NCBI GenBank assembly: GCA_946631805.1
Contig: CAMPAJ010000067.1
Location: forward strand, 1 to 8,317
Direction: 5' to 3'
Length of the DNA stretch: 8,317 bases
Origin: an uncultured Eggerthellaceae bacterium
Lineage (GTDB): Bacteria; Actinomycetota; Coriobacteriia; Coriobacteriales; Eggerthellaceae
In this document: in pieces, positions 1 to 6,737 of the stretch
Numbering within the stretch: the stretch's first letter is position 1
Layout: each line of letters starts with the position of its first letter
Position numbers and translations under genes: made by a program
Notes under the pieces: generated by a model
Told to the model about the DNA's origin: nothing
What the model saw: the letters and a program-made list of their open reading frames with translations, nothing else
The model's database searches: none

Positions 1-2107
1 GCTTCACGACGATCGCGCCAACGTCAGCCGCTCCGCCCGCAGCCGATGCCGGCATCTCGATTGCCTTCTGAACCGCGTTAACCTGCACGCCCGACACGGT
101 CAACGAGGAGACATCGGCCCCAAATCCAACCGGCACGTCGGCGAACTGGAACGTGCCGTCATCCGCCACGCTCGAAGCCCAGGTGCGCGAGGCGCGCCAA
201 TCCACATCGATGCTCAAGGTTGCGGTCAGCCCCGAGAGCGCAAAGTCATCGGAGCTTGGCGCCACACTGCCCTTGACCGTGCACGTCGGACGTTCGGGTA
301 TGTCGAGCGTAAGCGCGGCGGCATTTTCGGCCGTCACCTTAACGACGTCGCTCGTAGCGTAATCGAAGAGCGACCGACCCGTAGATTCGGCACGCACCCA
401 CACGTCCTTCGTGTTCACCCAACCGTATTCCGTGCCGCCCGCGATGCGCTGGGTACAGGCTTCGTCGGCATACCACGATACGCCGTAGCTCACGTCGATT
501 TGACCATCTTCGCGACCAACGGCCTTTCCGCCAGCCGTCACGGAAGGCCTCACGTATGCGAACGACCCGATGTTGAGCTTTGGAAGCTCGGCTGTGCGGC
601 CAGCATCGAGCGTCACGCTCGCCGGGTCGGAAAATTCCTGGTCAACGCCATCGATGTATGCGCAAAGCGCAACGTCGTAGGTTCCTGGCTCCAACTCGTA
701 TGACGTCGTATCGGAAATCGCGTTGGCGCCGTTCACGTCGAGCCACAAGCGCTTCTCCTCGCCATCCTTGACGAATTTCAGGCTCGGAGACGCCGACTGT
801 TCGTCGAGCGTCACGACGTTGCCGGCCGCATCGCGCACCTTCACTTCGAGTGCGGGCGCGACCGCCTGCTCGTCATCCTCCAACTCGACGTACTTGCTCT
901 CGTCGGCATTCACGCTTTCGGCATCGAATGTGACCTTTTGGATGGAAACCGCATCGGCGGGAACATCGAGCTCGCCCACATACACCCGGCTCCCGGGGAA
1001 CTGCTGGTAAATCAGGGTATCCTGGGTGCGGCTGGCACCGCCCGCGTCGGTGTAGCTCATGATCACCTTAGCGCTTTCACCGGCGACGTCGTTGCTCAAG
1101 TGCATGTGCGCGCTCGCCTTCGAGCCGGGGACGATGCCTGCCGACGCACGTTGGAACGTGACGGCCTGGTCTTCGATGCCAGGCTGATTGTCCAGGTAGA
1201 TATCGAAGGCACGCGTCGTCGATCCTACCACCTTGCCGCTCGAGTCGCGCTCGGTCGCCGTAACGTGGAAGTAGAGCCTTTGTGCATAGGAAATGTTTGC
1301 GACCTTGCCGGTTATTCTGCCGTCTTTGCTAAGGGCGAGGCCACATCCAGCGAGCGACGAATCGTCTGCCCACTCAACCGAATTGCCCGTAACGGAAGGC
1401 GTCGCCGTAAGCGTTTCGGAATACGCCTTGCCCTCGATACCCACCTTTAAATCGCGCTTTGCGACCGCCGGACGACCGCCACCTTCGTTTTTCACCGTAA
1501 ACGAGCTATTCGCCACGTAGGTTTTCGCCGCACTCCAGCCGTCATTTGAAGACATGGTATTCCATATCGACCTCTTGAACTGCAGGGACATGACGAGCTT
1601 GTAGGAACCGTTGCGCAGATTCGATGGCAGCGTAAAGCTTGCAGAGAGCACGCTATTTCCCAATGAACCGTCATCGTTTACGGCATTGCCCATTTCGATG
1701 TAATCCCAGCCATACTGACGCGCCCGCATACGTTGCATGACCTTGATATCGTCGCCTCCCGCGACGGGGCGCAGCCAAAACGTGCCCTTGACATATGGCG
1801 TGCTTTCGCTGCCATCGGTGGATACCAGGTCTTTGCCGACATCGCTGCCCAAATCAACGTCGATGCTCATTTCGTCACGTGGGTCGATGGTCGTCTCGTT
1901 GTCGACAATAAGGTAATCGTCGAGCCGCACCTTACGATACTCTACGCTAACCTGAGCCTCGCCGGCAGCCCAAGCAACCTGAGGCGCAGCTGCAAGCACA
2001 AGAACAACCGCCATGACAAACGCCAAGAGCACCGTGAGCAGGAAGCGCACCGCTCGACTATCAGCACCTGTAGTTTCCGACAACCTTCTTTGCGTAAGTT
2101 CCAGCAT
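1..2107 (-). CDS. Large secreted multidomain surface protein, N-terminal 702 residues (C-terminus outside window)
   Basis: I translated the minus strand from ATG 2107 to the left edge and met no stop, so this is a 5'-complete, 3'-truncated gene. An AGAAGGGG ribosome site lies just before the ATG. Residues 1-20 are polar with arginines, and about 21-41 form a hydrophobic core. A signal-peptidase-I-type A-W-A site follows at 45-47. The mature part is acidic, beta-rich and poor in cysteine. Residues about 218-305 resemble a putative-Ig (He_PIG-like) fold, with an 'EGKAYSETLTA' start and a 'LSKDGRITGKV' turn. Residues 466-510 contain an 'EPGTYDVAL' strand. Residues about 608-675 resemble a carboxypeptidase-regulatory-like or CnaB-type sandwich ('DDGTFQFADVPVG'). 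No catalytic motif is visible in this part. It is probably an adhesin or structural envelope protein, but that role and any C-terminal anchor are inference. The fold assignments come from pattern memory only. Confidence 0.92.
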   Translation of the reverse strand, partial: MLELTQRRLSETTGADSRAVRFLLTVLLAFVMAVVLVLAAAPQVAWAAGEAQVSVEYRKVRLDDYLIVDNETTIDPRDEMSIDVDLGSDVGKDLVSTDGSESTPYVKGTFWLRPVAGGDDIKVMQRMRARQYGWDYIEMGNAVNDDGSLGNSVLSASFTLPSNLRNGSYKLVMSLQFKRSIWNTMSSNDGWSAAKTYVANSSFTVKNEGGGRPAVAKRDLKVGIEGKAYSETLTATPSVTGNSVEWADDSSLAGCGLALSKDGRITGKVANISYAQRLYFHVTATERDSSGKVVGSTTRAFDIYLDNQPGIEDQAVTFQRASAGIVPGSKASAHMHLSNDVAGESAKVIMSYTDAGGASRTQDTLIYQQFPGSRVYVGELDVPADAVSIQKVTFDAESVNADESKYVELEDDEQAVAPALEVKVRDAAGNVVTLDEQSASPSLKFVKDGEEKRLWLDVNGANAISDTTSYELEPGTYDVALCAYIDGVDQEFSDPASVTLDAGRTAELPKLNIGSFAYVRPSVTAGGKAVGREDGQIDVSYGVSWYADEACTQRIAGGTEYGWVNTKDVWVRAESTGRSLFDYATSDVVKVTAENAAALTLDIPERPTCTVKGSVAPSSDDFALSGLTATLSIDVDWRASRTWASSVADDGTFQFADVPVGFGADVSSLTVSGVQVNAVQKAIEMPASAAGGAADVGAIVVK

Positions 2108-2161
2108 GGCGGTCCCCTTCTATCAGTTGCATGCCCAACTCGGCAGTGGACGCAGTGCGGC

Positions 2162-2167
2162 TATAAT
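2162..2167 (+). promoter_or_regulatory. Consensus -10 box (TATAAT) upstream of the aminotransferase gene
   Basis: TATAAT matches the sigma-70-type -10 consensus exactly and stands out in this GC-rich sequence. No good -35 hexamer lies 16-18 bp upstream; the nearest candidate, TTGCAT at 2127-2132, is 29 bp away. Transcription from here would start near 2174 and run through the hairpin at 2189-2225 before reaching the aminotransferase. The box read backwards (ATTATA) could instead serve the minus-strand surface gene. Confidence 0.35.
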
Positions 2168-2188
2168 GAAGCATGATAAAATACTCCC

Positions 2189-2225
2189 ACCCAAAACCGA
2201 GCCTCGTGCGGGGCTAGTTTTGGGT
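2189..2225. promoter_or_regulatory. Strong hairpin in the divergent intergenic region (attenuator or terminator candidate)
   Basis: ACCCAAAAC (2189-2197) pairs perfectly with GTTTTGGGT (2217-2225). AGCC (2200-2203) pairs with GGCT (2212-2215) inside it. A small asymmetric internal loop (CG against A) separates the two helices, and the apical loop is 8 nt. On the plus strand the stem is followed by TTAGCTTTTC, only a weak U-run; on the minus strand by GGGAGTATTTTATC. It lies between a TATAAT box and the aminotransferase start. It could be an attenuator in that leader, an inefficient terminator, or the end of a very short RNA. The pairing is read directly from the sequence; the function is inference. 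Confidence 0.5.
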
Positions 2226-2250
2226 TAGCTTTTCGTGGCATCAGGCATTA

Positions 2251-2281
2251 TTGATTTTTTCAGTCATCGTTTATATAAACG
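2251..2281 (+). promoter_or_regulatory. AT-rich promoter/operator candidate with a 14-bp palindrome before the aminotransferase
   Basis: CGTTTATATAAACG (2268-2281) is a perfect 14-bp palindrome ending 16 bp before the start codon. TTGATT (2251-2256) and TATAAA (2274-2279, inside the palindrome) are spaced 17 bp apart, as in a sigma-70-type promoter. Transcription from that promoter would begin near 2286, inside the AAAGGA ribosome site (2283-2288), leaving a leader of about 12 nt. That close spacing counts against it as the main promoter. Alternatively the palindrome is an operator for a dimeric regulator acting on transcripts from further upstream. Confidence 0.35.
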
Positions 2282-2297
2282 TAAAGGATTTAACCAG

Positions 2298-3149
2298 ATG
2301 AAGAGCATCGCTTACTATGACGGCCACACGGGATCGCCCGATGAGCTCACGGTCCCGTTCAACGACCGCGGGCATTTCTTCGGCGACGGCATATACGAAG
2401 CGGCCATGGCCGCGAACGGGAAGATTTTCTGCCTGGACGACCACCTGGACCGCTTCTACAGCAGCGCGGTGTCGTTCGACATCAATATACCGCTTGCCAA
2501 AGCCGACCTGGCATCGCTGCTGCTGGACCTGCTCGCTCAAGTCGATGAGGGCTCTAGCTGCGTGTACTGGCAAGTGACGCGCGGCACCGCCCTACGCCAA
2601 CATGTATACGACGCCGATATGCAAGGGAAGCTCTGGGTGCTCATCTACCCCGAGGAGCTCCCCGACCCCACCGTGCCGCTCAAACTCATAACGCTTGAAG
2701 ACCATCGCTTCGAATACGGCAACGTCAAGACGCTCAACCTGCTGCCTGCCGTCAAGTACTCGCAACAGGCACGCATGGCCGGCGCCGACGAAGCCGTGCT
2801 GCACCGCAACGGCGTCGTGACCGAATGCGCGCACTCCAACGTGAGCATCCTCAAGGATGGCGTGCTGTACTCGCACCCCAACGACGAGCACATCCTACGC
2901 GGCATCGCCAAGACGCACCTCATCCAGGCCTGCTATCGCCAAAGCGTTCCCGTAATCGAGCGCGCATTCACGCTCGAGCAACTCGCCGATGCCGACGAGA
3001 TCATCGTCACGTCGTCGTCCGAGCTATGCACGTTCGCGAACGAGCTCGACGGCAAGCCGGTCGGCGGCCGCGACCCGCAGACCCTCGCCAAGCTGCGCGA
3101 GGCGGTGTACGGCGAGTACCGCGATTGCACGGGAATCGATTTGCTATAG
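2298..3149 (+). CDS. dat: D-amino-acid aminotransferase (D-alanine transaminase type, PLP fold class IV)
   Basis: This 283-aa cytosolic enzyme should transfer amino groups between D-amino acids and 2-oxo acids, for example D-alanine + 2-oxoglutarate to pyruvate + D-glutamate, feeding peptidoglycan precursors. The class IV pattern is clear. An 'FNDRGHFFGDGIYE' block lies at 21-34 and 'VTRGT' at 93-97. R100 and H102 match the substrate-carboxylate Arg/His pair of the Bacillus sp. YM-1 enzyme. The PLP lysine is K144 in 'NVKTLNLLPAV'. E176 and N181 lie in 'VTECAHSNVSILKDG', and 'VTSSSEL' is at 237-243. Where I recall a phosphate-contacting Thr in YM-1 (ILKGIT), this protein has Ala204. Length is normal for the family. 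The ATG at 2298 is preferred because AAAGGA sits 9 nt upstream; an in-frame GTG at 2235 lacks one and adds unconserved residues. It is followed by an MFS gene after 74 bp, probably co-transcribed. Branched-chain aminotransferase or ADC lyase are less likely given R100/H102. Confidence 0.9.
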   Translation: MKSIAYYDGHTGSPDELTVPFNDRGHFFGDGIYEAAMAANGKIFCLDDHLDRFYSSAVSFDINIPLAKADLASLLLDLLAQVDEGSSCVYWQVTRGTALRQHVYDADMQGKLWVLIYPEELPDPTVPLKLITLEDHRFEYGNVKTLNLLPAVKYSQQARMAGADEAVLHRNGVVTECAHSNVSILKDGVLYSHPNDEHILRGIAKTHLIQACYRQSVPVIERAFTLEQLADADEIIVTSSSELCTFANELDGKPVGGRDPQTLAKLREAVYGEYRDCTGIDLL

Positions 3150-3223
3150 GCCATAGGCCGTCGGTGCATACGCGCGTTTTATCGATCCGGCAACCTACGT
3201 CAAAGGAACTTCGAGCAGAAACC

Positions 3224-4621
3224 ATGCAATCCGCAAGTGAACAGGATACAGCCGCCGAGCCGCGTTGGCGCGCGTACGCGTTGTTCGCGCTCATGGTGAT
3301 TGGCTCGGCCCTGGGCAACCTATCGCAAACGGGGCTCAACGCCATGCTCCCAGCAACGATGGCCGAGTTTGGCGTGACCGTCGAGCTGGGGCAGTGGCTA
3401 ACGACTGGCTATATGCTCATGCTCGGCGTGGCGGTCCCCATTGCAACCTACCTCATGAAAAGGCTGGACGACCGCGGGTATGCGCTGCTGTGCTACGGGC
3501 TGTTCGTCGCAGGGTCCCTTGCCGACTGGCTCGCACCATGGTTTATCGTCGTCCTCTTAGGACGCCTTGTGCAAGCGGCGGCCGTTGGCTTGTGCATACC
3601 CAAGATGCAAACGATTTCCATGACGAAATTCCCGCCCGGCCAACGCGCTACAGCCATGGGAATCGCCGGCATCGCGCTCGGGTTTGCGCCAAGCGTTGGC
3701 CCGACGGTCGGCGGCGCCATGGACTACGCATTTGGATGGCGCAGCTTCTTCCTGCTGCTCACCGTCCTTTCAATCGTCATGATGCTGCTCGTGCTGCTCC
3801 TGGTAAAGCGCAACCCCGACGACAGCTCACCCGCCCAGCTCGAAACGGTGTCGTTCGTCCTTTCGACCCTCGGCTTTGGCGGCGTGCTGCTTGGACTGTC
3901 CCAAATCAGCAGCTACGGAATCGCGAGCCCCTGGGTCTGGTGGCCCCTGCTCGTCGGCATCGTGGCGCTCGTGCTGTTCATCGTACGACAGCAAAGGGTC
4001 GATAACCCCCTCATGGATTTGCGCATCTTCAAATCGCCTGTTTTCAATAATGGGCTTCTGGCCTCGGTGTTTCTGTTCGCCTGCTACATGGGCGTGACGC
4101 TGGTCATCCCCCTGTATGTCGTCGACGTGCTTGGCGGCACGTCGCTCGACGCAGGGCTCGTCACCTTCCCAACCACGTTCACGGCCGTGCTCGTGAACCC
4201 CCTTTCGGGCATCTTGGCCGACAAGACCTCGCCGCGCGTTTCCTCCCTCATATTCGGTTCGTTCCTGGTGGCAGGATCCGTGGCCAGCGTATTCGTGAGC
4301 GAAACCACGCCGCTGTGGCTCCTTTCCATATGGCAGACCACTCGCGCAATAGGCGTGTCAGGCCTCATCGGGCCGCTGCTCACGTATGCGCTTTCGGGTT
4401 TGGAGGGGCCGCTCGTACCCCACGGCAGCTCGGCTTCGGTCGTGCTGCGCCAGATGTCGGCCACGCTCGGCACCGCCATCATGGTGCTGTGCATAACCGT
4501 CCTACTCCCCGGGGCGGCAGGAGGCGCTTACTCCCTCGCCCTTCCCTACCAGGTGGCGTTCACTTTTTCTGCCTTGATGGGAATCGCTTCGCTTCTGATC
4601 ATCATCTTCCGCGTCAAATGA
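3224..4621 (+). CDS. MFS transporter, DHA2 (14-helix, EmrB/QacA-like) family
   Basis: This is a 465-aa inner-membrane proton-coupled transporter with about 14 hydrophobic segments, near residues 17-39, 57-77, 87-105, 106-124, 143-167, 174-195, 209-229, 238-255, 275-300, 311-332, 342-359, 365-390, 408-430 and 440-462. 'QWLTTGYMLMLG' (57-68) is typical of DHA2 helix 2. 'LMKRLDDRGY' (77-86) is a motif A variant. 'GIALGFAPSVGPTVGG' (149-164) is the antiporter motif C, so it probably exports. The substrate cannot be read from sequence; drug efflux or export of an amino-acid-related compound are both possible. The same frame stays open far upstream inside the aminotransferase gene, but the first credible start is ATG 3224, where the protein resembles the family. 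AAAGGA (3202-3207) is 16 nt away, long for a Shine-Dalgarno site, so translation may be weak or coupled. It converges on the dehydrogenase 34 bp downstream. Confidence 0.9.
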   Translation: MQSASEQDTAAEPRWRAYALFALMVIGSALGNLSQTGLNAMLPATMAEFGVTVELGQWLTTGYMLMLGVAVPIATYLMKRLDDRGYALLCYGLFVAGSLADWLAPWFIVVLLGRLVQAAAVGLCIPKMQTISMTKFPPGQRATAMGIAGIALGFAPSVGPTVGGAMDYAFGWRSFFLLLTVLSIVMMLLVLLLVKRNPDDSSPAQLETVSFVLSTLGFGGVLLGLSQISSYGIASPWVWWPLLVGIVALVLFIVRQQRVDNPLMDLRIFKSPVFNNGLLASVFLFACYMGVTLVIPLYVVDVLGGTSLDAGLVTFPTTFTAVLVNPLSGILADKTSPRVSSLIFGSFLVAGSVASVFVSETTPLWLLSIWQTTRAIGVSGLIGPLLTYALSGLEGPLVPHGSSASVVLRQMSATLGTAIMVLCITVLLPGAAGGAYSLALPYQVAFTFSALMGIASLLIIIFRVK

Positions 4622-4655
4622 CGCAATAGGGGGCATTTCCTCAAAGCGTGCGCAC

Positions 4656-5873
4656 CTAGAATGCGCTCATGTAGATGGCGCGGGCATCGTCCATGGTCAG
4701 CTTCTTGAAGGCGCCGAATTCCTCGCCCTTCGTCTGGCGCAGCATGTCGATGATGGCATCGATGTTGTCGGGATTTATACCCAGTTCACCGAGCGTCTTG
4801 GGCATGCCGAGCTGTTGGAAGAACGACTGCAGCTCATCGATGGCGGCCGTGACGGCGTCCTCCACCGCTTCGTCATGAGGGCTCACGTCCTCGTCGACAG
4901 GCTCGATGCCAAACACGTCTTTCGCAAACAGCAAAAAACGCTGCGGGTCCTCGCGCCACACAAAGCGCATCCACGCCGGCATGACGACTGCGAGCCCCGC
5001 GCCGTGCGTAATCGTGGGGTCGAACGCCGAAAGCTCATGCTCCATGCCGTGGCTTTCCCATCCACCAGCACGAGCTGCAGGGTTGAGGCTGCGACCGCAG
5101 CCCGCCAGATCGTTGTGCGCCAACATACCCGCCCACATGATTGTTGCGCGTGCATCGTAGTCCTCGGGATTCTCGAGCGCTTGCGGCGCGGCATCAAGCA
5201 AGGCCTTGATCAGCCCAGCAGCAATGTTGTCGGTTACGGGAACGGCACCCACCCCGCTGAAATACCGCTCGCATATGTGTGCGATCATATCGGTCACGCC
5301 AGCTGCGGTCTGATATGGCGGCAACGTGAACGTGAGCTCTGGGTCCATGATGGCGAGCTTGGGGCGGAACACATCGCCAGAAACACCGAGCTTGCGGTCC
5401 TGGGCATCGTTGCTAATAACGCACGAAGCCGATGCCTCGGAACCGGCTGCAGGAATGGTCAACACCACAGCGATGGGAAGCGCCTGCGTAATGGGGAGTT
5501 TTTGCGCAAAGAAGTCCCATACGTCTCCTTCGTAGGGTACGCCAAACGCAACGGCCTTCGACGCATCGATGACCGACCCGCCGCCAACTGCCAGAATACC
5601 CGTCACTTCGTTGTCGCGTGCCTTCAGGATCGTCTCGCGCACCCAATCGACCTCGGGGTTAGGGCGCACGCCACCTGCCTCAACGTATGAAACACTCGCC
5701 TGGTCAAGTGAAGTCTTCACGCGGTCGAGCAAACCGCTGCGCACGACCGAGCCCCGCCCGTACACCAACAGCACCTTGCCAAAACCAGCCTCAGCCACTT
5801 GCGTGCCAACCTTGTCGGTCGCACCGCGCCCGAACACGAACTTCGTCGGCGAGCAAAATACGAAATCGTTCAT
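4656..5873 (-). CDS. Iron-containing alcohol dehydrogenase (BdhA/YqhD-like, group III)
   Basis: This 405-aa cytosolic enzyme should reversibly reduce aldehydes to alcohols with NAD(P)H. The N-terminal nucleotide-binding part carries 'GVRPNPEVDWV' (68-78) and the GGGS motif with 'VIDASKA' (97-107). The C-terminal helical part carries the predicted metal ligands D195 and H199 ('VTDMIAH'), H275 ('ESHGMEHE', with the conserved second His at 279) and H290 ('THGAGLA'). All expected catalytic positions are present and the length is typical of butanol-dehydrogenase-like members. Start 5873 is supported by GAGGAGG five bases upstream, the strongest ribosome site in the window. It is a single gene, convergent with the MFS transporter and divergent from pth. 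A promoter and a dyad lie upstream. The physiological substrate (butanal, lactaldehyde, methylglyoxal or another aldehyde) cannot be decided from sequence, so I give no gene symbol. Confidence 0.93.
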   Translation of the reverse strand: MNDFVFCSPTKFVFGRGATDKVGTQVAEAGFGKVLLVYGRGSVVRSGLLDRVKTSLDQASVSYVEAGGVRPNPEVDWVRETILKARDNEVTGILAVGGGSVIDASKAVAFGVPYEGDVWDFFAQKLPITQALPIAVVLTIPAAGSEASASCVISNDAQDRKLGVSGDVFRPKLAIMDPELTFTLPPYQTAAGVTDMIAHICERYFSGVGAVPVTDNIAAGLIKALLDAAPQALENPEDYDARATIMWAGMLAHNDLAGCGRSLNPAARAGGWESHGMEHELSAFDPTITHGAGLAVVMPAWMRFVWREDPQRFLLFAKDVFGIEPVDEDVSPHDEAVEDAVTAAIDELQSFFQQLGMPKTLGELGINPDNIDAIIDMLRQTKGEEFGAFKKLTMDDARAIYMSAF

Positions 5874-5891
5874 AACGGCCTCCTCAGCCCG

Positions 5892-5906
5892 ATAACGTGT
5901 CGTTAT
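5892..5906. promoter_or_regulatory. Operator-like inverted repeat in the dehydrogenase leader
   Basis: ATAACG (5892-5897) and CGTTAT (5901-5906) form a perfect 6-bp inverted repeat around TGT. It lies between the predicted transcription start (about 5920) and the ribosome site (5879-5885) of the minus-strand dehydrogenase. That is a normal place for a repressor site. The arms are AT-rich and the loop is only 3 nt, so a DNA-binding site is more likely than a stable RNA hairpin. Confidence 0.4.
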
Positions 5907-5925
5907 TTTTCAACCACTGTACTTC

Positions 5926-5955
5926 ATTACACCACCAGCAAAGGAACCGAAACAA
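5926..5955 (-). promoter_or_regulatory. Predicted promoter of the alcohol dehydrogenase gene
   Basis: On the minus strand TTGTTT (5955-5950) and TGTAAT (5931-5926) are separated by 18 bp. The predicted start is near 5919-5920, giving a leader of about 46 nt that contains the dyad at 5892-5906 and a strong ribosome site. The match to consensus is moderate. Confidence 0.4.
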
Positions 5956-6029
5956 AAACGCATCGGGCAACGGCGCCGCATCGCAAAAGGAGAGGAAACC
6001 ACGCACCGCAACGGAGTGCCGAGCATTTC

Positions 6030-6038
6030 TGCTATCAT
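6030..6038 (+). promoter_or_regulatory. Extended -10 promoter of pth
   Basis: TGCTATCAT is an extended -10 element (TGn plus TATCAT at 6033-6038). No recognisable -35 hexamer lies 16-18 bp upstream, which extended -10 promoters tolerate. Transcription would start near 6045, about 28 nt before the pth GTG. This also argues against the upstream in-frame GTG at 6016 as the true start, because it would precede the transcript. Confidence 0.5.
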
Positions 6039-6040
6039 AG

Positions 6041-6062
6041 CGGTTCGCAAACGGTTCGAAAG
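6041..6062 (+). repeat. Two-copy 11-bp imperfect direct repeat in the pth leader
   Basis: CGGTTCGCAAA (6041-6051) is followed directly by CGGTTCGAAAG (6052-6062), sharing CGGTTCG and a period close to one helical turn. The second copy contains the palindrome TTCGAA (6055-6060) and runs into the ribosome site AGAAGGA (6061-6067). It may be regulatory or chance. Confidence 0.4.
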
Positions 6063-6072
6063 AAGGACGCAC

Positions 6073-6639
6073 GTGGCACAGTTCCTCATAGCAGGCTTGG
6101 GAAACCCAGGCGAAGAATATGCAGAGACCAGGCACAACGCTGGTTTTCGCACGGTAGATATCCTTGCCGAAGAAATGCGGGCGCGCTACTGGAAAAACGA
6201 ATGCGGTGCGCTGACGGCAAAGGGCGCGTATCACGATCACGACATCATCCTCGCCAAGCCCCAGAGCTTCATGAACACTTCGGGCGGACCGGTAAAGAAA
6301 CTCTGCGACGCCTACGGCATCGCCCCTGACCACCTGATCGTCATCCACGACGAGCTCGACATCGACCCAGCCACGGTGCGCGTGAAATTCGGTGGCGGCC
6401 ACGCCGGCCATAACGGACTTCGCTCCATTTGCGACAAGCTGGGCACGCGCGATTGGTACCGCGTACGCTGCGGCATCGGCCGCCCGCCTGGACGCATGGA
6501 CGTCGCCGACTTCGTGCTCAGCGTCCCCAAAAAAGAAGCCGCAGAAGACTTCGCCTACACGGTCGACCGCGCAGCCCAGGCCACGCTTTCGCTGCTTGAC
6601 CACGGGTTAGAGCGAACCCAACAGGATTTCAACCACTAA
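6073..6639 (+). CDS. pth: Peptidyl-tRNA hydrolase
   Basis: This 188-aa cytosolic enzyme cleaves the ester bond of peptidyl-tRNAs that drop off the ribosome, releasing tRNA; it is an essential housekeeping function. The signatures are complete: 'GLGNPGEEY' (8-16) with N11; 'TRHNAGF' (19-25) with catalytic H21; 'KPQSFMNTSG' (62-71) with N68; 'HDELDI' (92-97) with D93; and 'GGGHAGHNGLRS' (107-118) with N114. These correspond to N10, H20, N68, D93 and N114 of the E. coli enzyme. Length is normal. I chose the GTG at 6073 because the family N-terminus begins there, AGAAGGA lies five bases upstream, and the likely promoter -10 (6033-6038) lies downstream of the alternative GTG at 6016. It stands alone, divergent from the dehydrogenase and convergent with the membrane protein gene. 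Its usual bacterial neighbours (such as rplY or mfd) are not in view. Confidence 0.97.
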   Translation: MAQFLIAGLGNPGEEYAETRHNAGFRTVDILAEEMRARYWKNECGALTAKGAYHDHDIILAKPQSFMNTSGGPVKKLCDAYGIAPDHLIVIHDELDIDPATVRVKFGGGHAGHNGLRSICDKLGTRDWYRVRCGIGRPPGRMDVADFVLSVPKKEAAEDFAYTVDRAAQATLSLLDHGLERTQQDFNH

Positions 6640-6673
6640 AGCCAACCCATACTGTTATCGGGCTGAAACCTCC

Positions 6674-6687
6674 CAAGCGGACGCTTG
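6674..6687 (+). repeat. Short inverted repeat downstream of pth
   Basis: CAAGCG (6674-6679) and CGCTTG (6682-6687) are perfect inverted copies around GA. As RNA this gives a 5-bp stem with a GGAC tetraloop, 34 nt after the pth stop. No U-run follows, so it is not a classic intrinsic terminator. It might stabilise the 3' end of the pth mRNA. I see nothing else between the pth stop and the terminator at 6738-6778. Confidence 0.35.
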
Positions 6688-6737
6688 TGCCCTCCCTACG
6701 TTTAGCCGCGGCAATGTAACGTCAGCAATGCACCGCC

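Noticed and set aside
938..1450. 170-codon plus-strand frame inside the surface protein gene
   Set aside because: It is a shadow frame; the minus-strand reading is open for 702 codons and has a signal peptide and ribosome site.
2235..2297. In-frame GTG at 2235 as the start of the aminotransferase
   Set aside because: It adds 21 residues unlike the family, has no ribosome site, and the ATG at 2298 has AAAGGA nine bases upstream.
3146..3159. Tandem ATAGGCC repeat at the aminotransferase stop codon
   Set aside because: Two 7-bp copies are too short to be meaningful and have no regulatory position relative to a promoter.
2825..3223. Upstream extension of the MFS frame inside the aminotransferase gene
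   Set aside because: The 133 added codons are Arg-rich overlap from a GC-rich gene in another frame; transporter-like sequence begins after ATG 3224.
4611..4624. GCGTCA-AA-TGACGC dyad across the MFS stop codon, as a terminator
   Set aside because: The stem is only about 5 bp and no U-run follows on either strand.
4815..5690. 291-codon plus-strand frame opposite the alcohol dehydrogenase
   Set aside because: It is antisense to a fully conserved enzyme, has no recognisable motif and is explained by GC-biased codon positions.
6016..6072. GTG at 6016 as the pth start
   Set aside because: It lies upstream of the likely promoter -10, and the family N-terminus begins at GTG 6073 behind AGAAGGA.
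5884..6603. 239-codon minus-strand frame opposite pth
   Set aside because: It covers pth and its promoter region in antisense and has no domain pattern; pth is unmistakable on the other strand.
5884..6666. 13-bp GTTATCGGGCTGA present in opposite orientations at 5884-5896 and 6654-6666
   Set aside because: One 13-bp match is roughly what chance gives when an 8-kb window is compared with itself on both strands, and the contexts differ.
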